From Owenia fusiformis (Eukaryota; Annelida; Polychaeta; Sabellida; Oweniidae), in NCBI GenBank assembly GCA_903813345.2, contig CAIIXF020000010.1, positions 27,612,425-27,676,424 on the forward strand: DNA of 64,000 bases. Direction: 5' to 3'. The notes beneath the pieces were generated by a model. It saw only the letters and a list, made by a program, of their open reading frames with translations, was not told the origin of the DNA and made no database searches. Numbering within the stretch: the stretch's first letter is position 1; every line of letters starts with the position of its first letter. The position numbers and the translations under genes were made by a program. This document shows, one piece after another, positions 47,300 through 58,422 of the stretch.

Positions 47300-48802
47300 T
47301 TCAATATCCTGAACCTCATATAGGATAATCTCTATTTATCCCATGATACTACTAATTCCCGATGAATAACCGGGAATATTTTTGATATTGAGAAAAAATC
47401 GTATTGAAAATTTTTGCCAAACAAAGCTTCCTCTTTCAATCAGTTGGGTCGATATAGCATGCTAAAATGATGTTCTTATGTGAAAAACGAATTCCAGTTT
47501 TATCATCATCGCTCTGACACGGACAAAAATGCTAACGTATTGCTGAATGTTTTGATGTTGTCATAAAGCTAAGTCATATTTTCTTGATTAAATATACCAT
47601 TTTTTCATAGAAAAATCTAACTAATGATTTTATGAAGACAGTTATGAATATCATGGAATAAAAAGCTAATTTACTGGTCGGGATTAAATATGGGTTTATT
47701 CCTCATGACAATTTGATATTTCACATATTGTGAGGGACAATTTGGTATTTCCCTCTGACCCTCCGGGCTCTCGGTAAATATCATATTGTCCATCATAATA
47801 AAACCCATATTGAATCCCTCCCACTACATAACCTATATATATCTTGCGAAAATCTAGATCTGTCACTGGAAGGCAGCCCATCTTGAAAACAAGACACGGT
47901 GTCTTTGTAATTAGTCCGACTGATATAGTCTACCTAGAGAAAACCGCCGATACCTCAGCAACAATGTTCGAAACAGTAGGTTGGGATACCCCGAATATAT
48001 CTCCATTTATCATTTGCATACAACCTGTAGCATAAAATCGTAATGAAATGAATACTTTTAGCTGACATGGAATCGCCTGAGGATTCCTTGTTCTTGACGC
48101 GATATCTGTTTAATATCTCATCGTCAGTCATCTCTAACGGCGGACTCCTGTCTCTGAATAAGCGTAAACCTCTTCTATTGTGAACATCCTGGAGTAATAT
48201 GCGCCACATTTTCCAGCTTGATCGAACCCTAATATTTTAATTTTAGCAGACGATATTTGCGAAACGGAATTGCGATATTTATTATAGATTTCACAAAACC
48301 AAGGTAGCATAATCGTGCACTTTCAGACTTGATTTTGATAAGTTTTGGTTATTTGTGTCTCTAATGTTTTTGAACCTATTTTTAGTTGGATGTCTCAAAG
48401 GGCACTTCCTAGATTTCTACAACGATGATGTTAATTTAAATAGGAAAACTATCAAGATTCTTGATGATATGTTTGCGATTTATATTGCGGCAGGGTCAGG
48501 GATGCCGCAAATAAAGTGGAGTTTGCGACATAAAAATCAACTGATTTACGTGGACGCAACTGTGCGATGACTGCATAATACCAATTTGCGTGCGGTTAGC
48601 AGTGCATTTGCGATGCGAAATGAAAATAGCGATGCGTCTACCGTGTAATAAGAAAACTGCGATTTGCGCTAAAGACGCAAAACGGCAATGAATTTGCGCT
48701 AGAGTGCCTTTGAGATGACCTCATAATATAGTTTTGCGTACGATTCGCTAAATATTTACGTTGCGATTGCGATTTGCGGTGCGTCGACCGGAAAATGAGG
48801 CC

Positions 48803-50068
48803 TCAGGCCTCGATGTAACTTGTTATTCTGATATAGTGACCTGTTGGTATGTTATCCTTGTTCTCCTTGGTAAAGACACTAGAGAAGAATCTATTCAGTT
48901 CTTCTGTTTTATCTAAGTCACTAGTTGTTGCTGTGCCATCCTCTCTGTTGAGCTGGGGTATTCCACTCCTTGTTTTCATTTTGCTGTTGCTGTACCCCCA
49001 AAATTTCCTTGGTTGGGATTTTGCTGATTTTGCAATATTCCTTTCAAATTCCTTGATAGCTCTAGTTACCTCATTTTTAGCCTGGTTTCTCTCCTTAACG
49101 TATTGCTGGTATTCCTCTCCCTTCTTCGTTCTTTGGTACCTCTTCCATGCACCATGTTTTCGTTTGATTTGTGCTAAACATCTCTTATCCATCCATGCTT
49201 TTGCTGTTTTTCTAGCCTTGACTTGTGGGACATTTTTACTATAACTTTCGTCCATTCTTCTTTTGAACATGTCCCAGCATTCATCAATATCCTTGTCTTT
49301 AAATTCACTGTCCCAGTCGATGCTCAGTTCTTCCTTCATCTTTTCATAATTGGCCTGGTTCAGTAGGGGGATTAATCGTTCTTGTACTGTAAACTCTGCC
49401 TGGTAATGAAGGACAAAACTTATTACTTGATGATCACTTTTTCCTATTCCCGCCTGTATCTCCAGATCTGAAACCATGTCCATTTCATTTGACAGTACTA
49501 GATCAAGGATATTATCACCCCGCGTAGTCTTACTTACATGCTGGTAGAGGAAGGTATCATCTACAAGTTCAGTGAATACATCAGCAATTCTTCTGTCAGG
49601 GCATCCTGGAGTTGTACAATTTAGTTCCCAGTTTATTCCTGGAAGATTGAAGTCCCCCATAATAAGTAAATGCGTTGGTTTTTTGTCACAATTGTTTTTT
49701 ATCTGGTCAAATAGGGCTTCTGAGTTTGTTTCCTCGCTTGTTGGGCTTCTATATATACAGCCAATTATTGCATTGTCCTTTCCACAACTCATATTCAGCC
49801 ATACTGATTCCTTGACGTTATGGTCTGTTTCAAGTTGATGACATTTTAAGTTCTCCTTAACATAAACTATCACACCTCTAGTATTTTCTTGCAGGTTGTT
49901 AGTGAAGGGGGTATACCCTTGGAGAGAAATTTGTGCTTCAGATAATTCATAGTCTTTTCTTTTAACATTAACTTCAACAACTCCGATTACATCTGGCTTC
50001 ATATTATGGACTAACAATTCGAGTTCATCTTTTTTATTCGGAAGACTGTCAATGTTTGTATATATCAC
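48803..50068 (-). CDS. LINE ORF2 N-terminal half: apurinic-type endonuclease
   Basis: This open frame of 421 residues ends at the insertion boundary. The EEP endonuclease motifs are in order: YTNIDSL (2-8), VVEV with the metal-binding Glu at 32, IYRSP (105-109), MGDFNLP with the Asp/Asn pair at 139-141, and SDH at 211-213. The later part is the charged linker before the RT (FWGYSNSKMKTRSG, FFSSVFTKE). The stop codon is created by the first bases of the inserted element. Confidence 0.92.
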   Translation of the reverse strand: MIYTNIDSLPNKKDELELLVHNMKPDVIGVVEVNVKRKDYELSEAQISLQGYTPFTNNLQENTRGVIVYVKENLKCHQLETDHNVKESVWLNMSCGKDNAIIGCIYRSPTSEETNSEALFDQIKNNCDKKPTHLLIMGDFNLPGINWELNCTTPGCPDRRIADVFTELVDDTFLYQHVSKTTRGDNILDLVLSNEMDMVSDLEIQAGIGKSDHQVISFVLHYQAEFTVQERLIPLLNQANYEKMKEELSIDWDSEFKDKDIDECWDMFKRRMDESYSKNVPQVKARKTAKAWMDKRCLAQIKRKHGAWKRYQRTKKGEEYQQYVKERNQAKNEVTRAIKEFERNIAKSAKSQPRKFWGYSNSKMKTRSGIPQLNREDGTATTSDLDKTEELNRFFSSVFTKENKDNIPTGHYIRITSYIEA

Positions 50069-50121
50069 TTTCAGTTTATTTACACTATTTACAATATTTA
50101 CATTACTGTTTTGTCTAGAGG

Positions 50122-50307
50122 TTACTCGTCCTCGTCCCCCGAATCACCCTCCTGCGTTACAATCAAAAGAGGCGGCTGTTTTGGCAGTTTGTTGATTTCT
50201 GGTGCTGGGGTAGGCTGTTCATTAATTGTCGTTTCCTGTCCTCCATGTCCTACATGTCTGATGTAAGTGGCTGAATGATTGGAGGTTGTGTGTGTGCCCG
50301 ATATCAT
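50122..50307 (-). CDS. Short frame upstream of the LINE endonuclease
   Basis: These 61 codons, rich in Thr, Pro and acidic residues (TPAPEINKLPKQPPL, GDSGDEDE), end 53 bp before the endonuclease start in another frame. It may be the end of a truncated ORF1 or a leader frame. It has no domain I recognise. Confidence 0.35.
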   Translation of the reverse strand: MISGTHTTSNHSATYIRHVGHGGQETTINEQPTPAPEINKLPKQPPLLIVTQEGDSGDEDE

Positions 50308-50310
50308 GTT

Positions 50311-51813
50311 GATAAATAAATAGAAAAGTCACTCAAACTAAAACAGCTGAACCAAAAGGATGGTTATATTAAAGGGGAAAGGCAGATATTTTGGTTCGGG
50401 CAACACTGTATCATGCATGATCAGCAAAAATGTGCTCGTTGTTGTGACCGAGTATCGGTCTCGCTCATTGAGCAATAGTATAGGGGTTTTAGGCCTAAAG
50501 AGAGAGGATACTTGTCGTGAGTCACAATCCGTGAACTAAATTGACTTTGGTCGTTAGCCGTGACACGCGTGCCTGCAGATGGTTCACCATCCTAGATAGC
50601 CAGGAACATCTCTTGCGAAATATAAAAAGGGGTTAATTTGTAAATTTGACATAAAGATTGCATTAAGGAAAAAATGTTTTGTTTGTTCACTTCATAAGTG
50701 TACACAGATTATAATTTCAATATACATAGGGAAGAAATAGAAAGCCGGGACACATTTTGCCATTAATCTAATCTTTTCCAGCGTCTCAAGTTGCTCAGAA
50801 ACTTTCAAATTTACCGCAATGTAATTTTAGTGAAATGCGACACCTAGCGAGTAGAAATATATGTCATGTTTTACTTCAAATCAGACAAAATCCAAAATAC
50901 TCGATCTCTTGACTACTTGCCCAGAAAGGTATTATTGGGATATTGCAATGTTTAGGGCTGAACTCCAATCAAGTGGCTGAATAGACCGGGTAAGTAAAAT
51001 ATCGCCATTACAACCTGTTTAGTAATCAAAATCTTGTTTTTGACAATCTAGTACAAGACTTGATTCATATATGATTAGTGGCATATAGGTTACTACAGGA
51101 TTGAAACAGATTGTAAAATTATAAAGTTCAATCTCACGATAACGATATTAAAATGATAGATATCGAAAATGGATTGCCATTGTTTGACCTATATCTGCAA
51201 AACAATGATCATGTTTTGCTTCCAAACATAAATCAAAGAAGAGCAACACGTTTTTAGGTATAAAGTACATTACAAGGATAAATCATTTTAAAACTGTAGC
51301 CTTTCTTAGCTACTCATTCATACCTCTCATTTATTTTCGCAACATATTGGAAAGACGGTAGTGTTACGTTGACCACTACGAATATATTGAAATCTGAAAA
51401 CGAGATCATGTTTTCGTTTGTCAATGTCATGTATTGTAAATCCACTATTTAGTTTAACTCAGGTTTCCATACCGTTATGAGAAAATGTAATTCAAGTTCG
51501 AGTACAATTTTCAGAAAGATGAATTCGTTGATGAATCTGTAATGTCAAATTAGGAGATATACGCAGATAAACAAACGCTATAATTAGGTAAATGCTCAAA
51601 AATAAACGATGTCTATCTCCACCGTATATTTCATGGACAAATTCTACTTAAATAGCAATCTATAACGTGGCTCCTCAGTACTTTCCCACGAGCGCTAATG
51701 GATTCAAAAAGAACAAGAAATCTCTATTAGCAGAATAGTAGATATAACCCTGACTAAAAAGTCCTTCCCAATGTCTGTGATTGCGAGCATGTCTCAAAAG
51801 GTTGACAGATGCT
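50311..51813. other. Intergenic stretch
   Basis: I see no gene and no repeat in this AT-rich stretch. Confidence 0.5.
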
Positions 51814-51818
51814 TAAAC

Positions 51819-52072
51819 CACTGGTGGATTCAGAAGCTAACAAGGGGGGGGGGGGGGGCAGATTTCAAATCAGAAAATAAGATTTTGGAAAAAAATCAGA
51901 ATAAATTTGGGCTCCTAAATTCAAAATTTGGGCCCACATTTATGAAAATTGAAGGCACATTTTTTATAATTTGGCCTAAATAGGTCCAAATAATGCCAAA
52001 AATGTCCACTTATTGAGGCCCTTCAAAATTCATCTGGGCCCACCCAAGGGGGAGGGCATGGATCCGCCAGTG
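51819..52072. mobile_element. CAC-ended MITE with 5 bp target duplication, copy 2
   Basis: The left end is CACTGGTGGATTCAG and the inverse of the right end is CACTGGCGGATCCATG. TAAAC flanks it at 51814-51818 and 52073-52077. A run of about 14 G follows the left end, and the interior contains the same GGGCCCA-type mosaic as copy 1 at 34341. Confidence 0.8.
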
Positions 52073-52077
52073 TAAAC

Positions 52078-53832
52078 TGTCTAAACAAATGATCTAAACC
52101 AACAATGAACTGATCGAATTGAAAGTTGAAAATAAGACACAGAAAATTGCAGACAGAATGCAATAATAGTGAGTTAAGCCACGCATTTTAAGAGGAAAGG
52201 TTGTTCTTAATGGTGAGAGGCCACCGTGTGATACCACAATCATAACTGGCCGGTATCCATGTTCGTAAATTAAATGCATGTAACCAAAATGTTGAAAAAT
52301 GAAAAACATGCAATTTTAATCATGGGCGTCCTCGATTGCAGACTTATCCTAAAGCAAAATCTGACGTTTCAAAACTATGTTGACATTAGAATGATTAGAG
52401 ATTATCCCATGAGGTTAAACATTAAACAATATCTTCGAACACAAATAATCTACAAAATAGAGTGCAAGAAGTTCAATGACATGTCTGTTAAAAAACAAGA
52501 GTTAAGTCCGACAATCAAGAGTCCAATCTAATGTGCTATGATGCATTGAATTCACGTATTGTACATGTATTGTACTGCACTCCCTTTAAAGGAACAGGGA
52601 AAAACTCATGCGATCCATTGCAATTTGAATTCAGCTTAATAGGATAGTTTCTAAATAGCAGAAAAATCAATGAAATCTCGTGCTGTCATCTTTTATTCAG
52701 CTTTTAACTTGGGCTAGAGCTCCATTCATTTACATGCTAAAATCTTGGAAAAGTGGCTTAATTTCATGATTTATCAAAGTGTGTTTGTTGAATCTGTATA
52801 AAACATGAATGATATACCACTTGATGACCCTGTTCATGTACATGTTGTGATTAAACATGCAAATGTTGATTGACATACAAATAATCCACGGATTTAAAGA
52901 ATTTTAGCATTGCATCTATGGACATTTGGCCCAAGTTTTTTTAAATTGTTATAGAAAATTATTCAAATTACATAACTGTGTAAATCAAAGCTATTATAGG
53001 AGAAAACATTTCACTGAATTCAAATATGCCATTTAAAAGAAGGTAATGTAAGTCAATAGAGGTCTAATATGCAAGTCTCTTAAAATCTCACGAAAAACGA
53101 GATTTAGCGAGATTTCAAAAGCTATATGGAAGCTATACTATTCTGGTCACACATAATGGATATCTTTCAAACCCCCGAAGAAATTATTTATTCCTTTCAA
53201 GCCCGGCTTTCAAGGGGTTAACTGTACGTGTAAAAACGCAACATATTGATGTAACAAAAATTGAAAAAGCAGGGATGGAAGGTGTTGAAGATCAGGACAA
53301 CACGTCAGAAAAAACATGTGGGTGTGTTGTTTGCATCTTCTCTGTCTCAAAGTCGAAATCATCTCTATGAGCGGTTTTCCTGGAGGTAATGCATTGCATA
53401 TGCACCTATTTAAATCCTCAGAAAAAATCAAACATATGACTGTCCGAAATATGTTGCTATGCTTTCCTTCCTCCTTTATGAGGCAATGTCAAACTAAAAG
53501 ACATAAATTTTAATGAAGAAAATAAACTAAAAACATGTGGTTCCTGTTTCGGCCATCTTCAGAACTTCTTCACCTTAATCACGTTTGTTTACTTTGATAA
53601 TCATGACCAGTGAACATCGCCTGATCTATCATGATTTGTGAATAGGTCAAGTGACTAGGCTGTGACTACGCAACCTCAGAGACTTCCGCGTGGACATGTG
53701 GATGATGATCTTTTTCATTCCATAATTAAAGGGTCGTGCTTTTCAAACCTTTTCAAACACATGATCGGCCATTGGTTTAAAGCCATATTCGAATCGATGG
53801 CTTGTGAAAAATTGCCCAAAATACGATATTGT
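52078..53832. other. Intergenic stretch
   Basis: I recognise nothing here apart from chance open frames. Confidence 0.5.
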
Positions 53833-53957
53833 TAGTCTAGCTACAAGCCTGGTTGACCCCCTCCCCTCTACCTGACTAGTAGTACACGTTCCCACCCAGT
53901 TGTTGTGGTGGTGGTGGTGGGGGGGGGGGGGGGTCACAAGGGCGTGTAGCTAGACTA
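53833..53957. mobile_element. TAGTCTAGC MITE, copy 2
   Basis: The left end TAGTCTAGCTACAAGCC and the right end GTGTAGCTAGACTA are inverted. The interior is a CCCCTCCCCTC tract, then GGTGGTGGTGGTGG leading into a G-run of about 18. It matches copy 1 at 30683-30820 in ends and layout. Confidence 0.8.
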
Positions 53958-54685
53958 GGAGATTGTCGTACTCGTTTACAAAACTACACGTTTTCATCTT
54001 GACCTGATGGCAATAACTATTGAAGATGCCATTAGAAATTGGACGCTGACAAAAACCTTGATAAAAGATTGAGTAATTACTGAAGGTGTAAATAGATCTA
54101 ATGAGATCCCAATTGGGTAAAAGAACGTCACCTTATAATACCTTATAAACCACCTAAAGCCAACATCCATTTAGAAAACCTTATATTTCACACTTTTCTA
54201 TACGTTTCAAGAAGAAAGCATTCCTCAACTCTCCGACTGAATATCAGACAATGCATCATCGGGCGGCTAAGTAACCCTTTGTCTTTTTTGAGGAAGGGGG
54301 AGGGGGGTCAATATTTTTACTGCTTGTCCAACCAAATCGTTTAATTTCAATCATTCTTCGTCCAATTTAGATTTGAATTGAGTTTTGAGCAATGTATCTC
54401 GTTGAGCATTTTTATCAAATTTCTCTGAATAAAATCATTACTTAGCAATGTCATTTCGATATTAAATTTCAATCTCTATTGTAAAGATACACATTACAAC
54501 TGCAGGTGTCCGCAAATTATGAATGACAAATTCATTAAAAACGTATTTAATGGAAGATTTAGATCAATCTGATATATTGTAATACCACTGATTTCGGAAT
54601 ATGAAGTCATCTATCATTTTTATCACAACAGTCATTCACGTCCCTCGGCAATTGGTAAGTAATATCCTATTCTATCCTTTACTAC

Positions 54686-55041
54686 CATAATTGTTGTTTT
54701 ACCTTCTAAAAATGAAAACTACCAAACTTGAAAGGAGCATTTTATAGATCGGTTGCATTGATGAACTCTCCGTGTCCAAACTCAACTCGTGTATACCGTT
54801 GGTCGATCCGGTCATAATTGTTGTTTTTATGAAAGCTACCAATGAAAGGAGCATTTTATAGATCGGTTGCATGGATGAACTCCCCGTCTACTAAACTCAA
54901 CTCGTGTACACCGTTGGTCGATCCGGTCATAATTGTTGTTTTTATGAAAACTACCAATGAAAGGAGCATTTTATAGATCGGTTGCATGGATGAACTCTCC
55001 GTGTCCAAACTCAACTCGTGTACACCGTTGGTCAATCCGGT
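54686..55041. repeat. Three-copy tandem repeat, 114-127 bp period
   Basis: CATAATTGTTGTTTT starts near 54686, 54813 and 54928. Each copy continues through GAAAGGAGCATTTTATAGAT and CTCAACTCGTGTA to GGTCGATCCGGTC. Copy 1 has a 13 bp extra segment. Confidence 0.9.
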
Positions 55042-55607
55042 TATTTTCTCCTTCGGAGTATTGAAGTATTTGCCCAGGATATAATACTATTAATGATACA
55101 TGACAACTGGACCACTGCTAAAATATCTACATTTGAATAACGGGATTACAGTAATGTATGGACACTACAGCTAATCATCAATCATACTTACATTACTCAG
55201 GAGATCCCTCAATTACAGGGTCATCTAAAATGGATGTCATCTGCAATTCTATATTACTGCCAAAAGTTCATCTATTACACACGAGGTGGGTCAAGCAGTA
55301 GAGCATTACTAAGACATAATAGTATATAACAATTTATGTATCAGATACTAGAATCGACACGGGTGCTTTCCACTAATTATGTTCAAGCAAATTTTGTGGA
55401 CGCTTTTCATTTTAATAAATGTGTACACATAATGATCAATTTGATCTTAAATACACAACGTGTTTAGGTCTCTCAATAATGAAATTGTACAAAGGAAATT
55501 TTGGTTGATTTAAAAAAAGTATCTTGTTAATGAAATAAATGGTTTATCTTAATTTTATCTATTTTGTTAAAAAAAATGTTAACAAAAACAGTTATATAAA
55601 ATATATA

Positions 55608-56255
55608 CAAGGGCCGATCAAAAGGTTTCTTACCATTGTCTCTAGATTTTATAATAAGAGGAGTTGGATGCTCAAACTAAATACATAAGACAGGGTAGTA
55701 GGTTTGCTTGAGACTGGCTGAGTTTCATTTAAATTGGTTCATTGGTAGTGACACAGAGTCAATACATATTTTCAATGATTGAATTAGGTGGAGCAGCCTT
55801 TTTTATAAAAGATTGTGCTAAGCTGCAGTTTTGGAAAATTCTAACACTAAGTAGTGTCATCTGTCAACAGACTGTAGTTTAATCATGTTTAATTAGTTTT
55901 TCTGCTAATATTCATTCTCATTCAAAACATTCAACCCCAGTTGCAATGCACTTCCTATATCTGTCCACTCGATCCAAAAACGTATGTTTAAAGCCTTCGT
56001 ATGAGAGATTTGAAACGATGTCGGTAAATTTCCAGAACCACAACACAGCAGATATTTTATATATAAACGCTACTCCACCTAACTTTGTCATTGGAAATAT
56101 AAATTGACTATGTGTCACTACCAATAAATCAATTAATTTATATGAAACTCGTACAGTTTCAAGCAAATTAACTATCCTGTCTCAAGTTTGAGCTTCCAAC
56201 TCCTCTTATTATAAAATTGAGAGCCAACGGTAAGAAACTTTTTGATCGGCCCTTG
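55608..56255. mobile_element. Second mariner-type tail-to-tail palindrome, 648 bp
   Basis: The ends CAAGGGCCGATCAAAAGGTT and the inverse (AACTTTTTGATCGGCCCTTG, approximate) are flanked by TA (55606-55607 and 56256-56257). Inverted similarity runs inward for about 200 bp or more, including GGAGTTGGATGCTCAAACT and its counterpart. The right arm encodes a mariner transposase C-terminus on the minus strand. Confidence 0.8.
55918..56166 (-). pseudogene. Mariner-type transposase C-terminal fragment
   Basis: This is an 82-codon frame ending YEGFKHTFLDRVDRYRKCIA followed by TGVECFE and a stop. It has the layout of the mariner C-terminus (…RWxKCIxxxGxYFE). The catalytic region is absent. The preceding part reads through the arm and is probably not transposase. 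Confidence 0.6.
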
Positions 56256-56257
56256 TA

Positions 56258-57165
56258 TAAATAATTTTCGCATTAAATTGTTGTCAATCAGTCAACATTA
56301 CATAAAGGACCGTGTTTTTACAGAATGTTTTCAATAATTGGTTTAAGAGAAAAACATTGTTTAATTCAGTTCACCATATCGATACCTATCTTTTCCGGAA
56401 GCACAACTGTTCTTGATCTGTGGTAACTTACTGTTTTTCGTCTATCAGCCATGGCCAAGTATTCCGAATTCAGAAACTTATCAGATCTGAAAATAGAGAA
56501 AAAGTGAGTGTGCCAAAAAAAATTTACTAAAAAATCGTGGACTCTTTGTACCCACTTTTTGAAAATATGGGCCCATTTCTCAAATTTGAGAGTCCATTTT
56601 CTCAAAAATGCATTTCCCCAGATATGAAGCATGTTTCCTTAAATGAGCCTGAATATATGTCAGTTGACGTGTATATGTCAATATATTCTATTCAAATATT
56701 CTATTGCCCCTGACTGAGTGTGCATGGTGTGAAAGTCCACCTAGGGATATTCCACCCTTCATCGGGTACCATACTAGTACATAGCTTATATAAATAGATG
56801 TCCCTTGGTGAACGAGGCAGCAATATACTTATATCAGCATCAGTGGTTTCGTTTACTTAACTCCAGCAGTCATCTCTTGATGAAGCGTGAAATTGAATGG
56901 CAAATTGAAAATCAATGTATCAAGTCCATTTGATAAAGCAAGTAAACCCAAAATACTTGGGTCAAGTCAGAATGTACTTTAGATTTTGGAAAGAGTCGGA
57001 ATACTTGGGTAGTCCAAAATGCTTGGAGCTTCTCTCTGTGTAAAATGGCATCCCTTATTTTGTGTAAGTGTGGCTTATTATCCAACCGGGCGAAGTCCGG
57101 TAGGGATATAGAGAAGTCGTCCGTCCCTTCGTTTGTGTGACTAGAAGAAATAGTACACCTAGACA
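56258..57165. other. Intergenic stretch
   Basis: No gene is seen. Around 56540-56640 a GGGCCCATTTCTCAAATTTG mosaic resembles the interiors of the CAC-ended MITEs at 34341 and 51819 but lacks their termini. Confidence 0.4.
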
Positions 57166-57167
57166 TA

Positions 57168-57954
57168 CACTCCCCTCCCTAAGTTTGGCAACCTTAGCTC
57201 CCCCATTGAACTACGTGTTAAAGCCTCTTTACCTTTGAATTTGTATTTACTTAACCTGCGATGAAAATACTTATACTATTGATGGAAACGTAATTTAACT
57301 TTATTTCCAATACCTCAAAATTTTCTCAATCTTTTCCTCAATTGCGATTAGTCGAAAATTGATGAAAAATGTGATGAATTTTTAAAAATCGACATTGTCA
57401 TGTTAACCAATGGGTAGGTTTGCCGCAAGTCATATGACAGAATATCCATCCATCCGAGTCCTTGCAAAAATACGAGTTAGGCCGGCAATTGAATTTGCTA
57501 ACCTTATTTAACAAAAAATTGACATGTTTCTTCAGGTTCAACAAAGTTATAGGGCTTTAAAGTCAAATTTGTTTTTCAAAAACCTCTCCCATTGAAATAA
57601 CACAGGAGGCGAAAAATTATTTTCAGAAATGACTTTGAAGCGCTGTAACTTTAGTATTCATCAAATAAATTAAACACTTAGTGTACAAAGAAGTAATACA
57701 ATTCAATTTTCTATATAAAAATATTTTTTACTGAATCTTTTACTGAGAAGATATCCTGATTTCTGATTTGCCCCGAACCCTCCATTTCCCATTGGATTAC
57801 AATTTGGAGGTATTTGAAATAAATTCCAGTTACGTTTCCATCAATGTTATGAGTTATGTCATTGCAGGTTAAGTAAATAAAAATTCAAGCGTAAAGAGGC
57901 TTTAACACGTAGTTTAATGGGGGGGCTAAGGTTGCCAAACTTATGGAGGGGAGT
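57168..57954. mobile_element. Longest member of the CACTCCCCTCC element family, 787 bp
   Basis: The ends CACTCCCCTCCCTAAGTTTG and an inverse ending AACTTATGGAGGGGAGTG are flanked by TA. Inverted similarity continues for about 150 bp (GTGTTAAAGCCTCTTTAC; TTACTTAACCTGCGATGA; GATGGAAACGTAA). The interior is AT-rich without coding capacity. Related pieces lie at 33241, 35499 and 36393. Confidence 0.8.
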
Positions 57955-58422
57955 GTATTTCCTTGTTGCTGATACAGTCCATTGATAATTGATTTTACTT
58001 ACTGCCATATGTATTTTTGATTCTGTATTTTAAAAGTAAGCAAAATATGTACCAAAATAATAGAGACGTGTGTTGTCAAACTGTCAAACTATGTGTCTGC
58101 AATAAGACTGCCAGCCTTCATTTGGTCGATTTTGGTAATATGGTTATTCCTTAATTAAATCATATTTCTTGTATATGTCATCTGATACAATGACATATTT
58201 GCAAAAGACTAACGTAAAACATTCCTGAACAATTGATTAATCTGGATTTCCAAACGTAATAAGGAGAGAGTAATTTGAAAGTCGGGTACACTTTTACATT
58301 ATGCATGAGTTCTTCTCTCCTATAGAGATAAACAAAAGGTTGGTGCCTACAAAATAAATGATATCTACTGATCTTCACGTCTTGTATCAAATCTACGATT
58401 ATTAATCTACTGCTTCTGTTGC

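Larger units (their letters stand above)
46119..48803. mobile_element. Non-autonomous DNA element inserted in the LINE, 2,685 bp, 3 bp target duplication
   Basis: The left end is AGCCCTCATTATCCGGTC and the inverse of the right end is AGGCCTCATTTTCCGGTC (two mismatches in 18). CAG flanks it at 46116-46118 and 48804-48806. Within about 250 bp of each end, GCGATTTGCG / CGCAAATCGC motifs recur many times, as expected for subterminal transposase-binding repeats. The interior holds two hairpins and a direct repeat (listed separately) but no transposase. The superfamily is unclear; 3 bp duplications occur in Harbinger, CACTA, Zator and Academ elements. Confidence 0.8.
44395..50310 (-). mobile_element. 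CR1/jockey-type LINE, split by a DNA element
   Basis: Read on the minus strand the order is a short 5' frame (50307-50122), endonuclease (50068-48803), foreign insert (48803-46119), reverse transcriptase (46093-44504), and a 3' tail ending in ACTATA repeats (44395-44415). Both ORF2 halves lack stops and frameshifts. Removing the insert and one copy of its 3 bp target duplication takes out 2,688 bp, a multiple of three, and leaves one frame of about 958 codons, a normal CR1 ORF2 size. The 5' boundary is uncertain; there is no complete ORF1, so the copy may be 5' truncated. Confidence 0.85.

Noticed and set aside
46119-48803. Simple deletion or assembly break between the LINE halves
   Set aside because: The matched 18 bp inverted ends, the CAG duplication and exact frame continuity indicate a transposon insertion.
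48849-49838. Plus-strand frames of 131 and 88 codons opposite the LINE endonuclease
   Set aside because: They are antisense to a clear coding sequence; their hydrophobic composition follows from the complementary codons.
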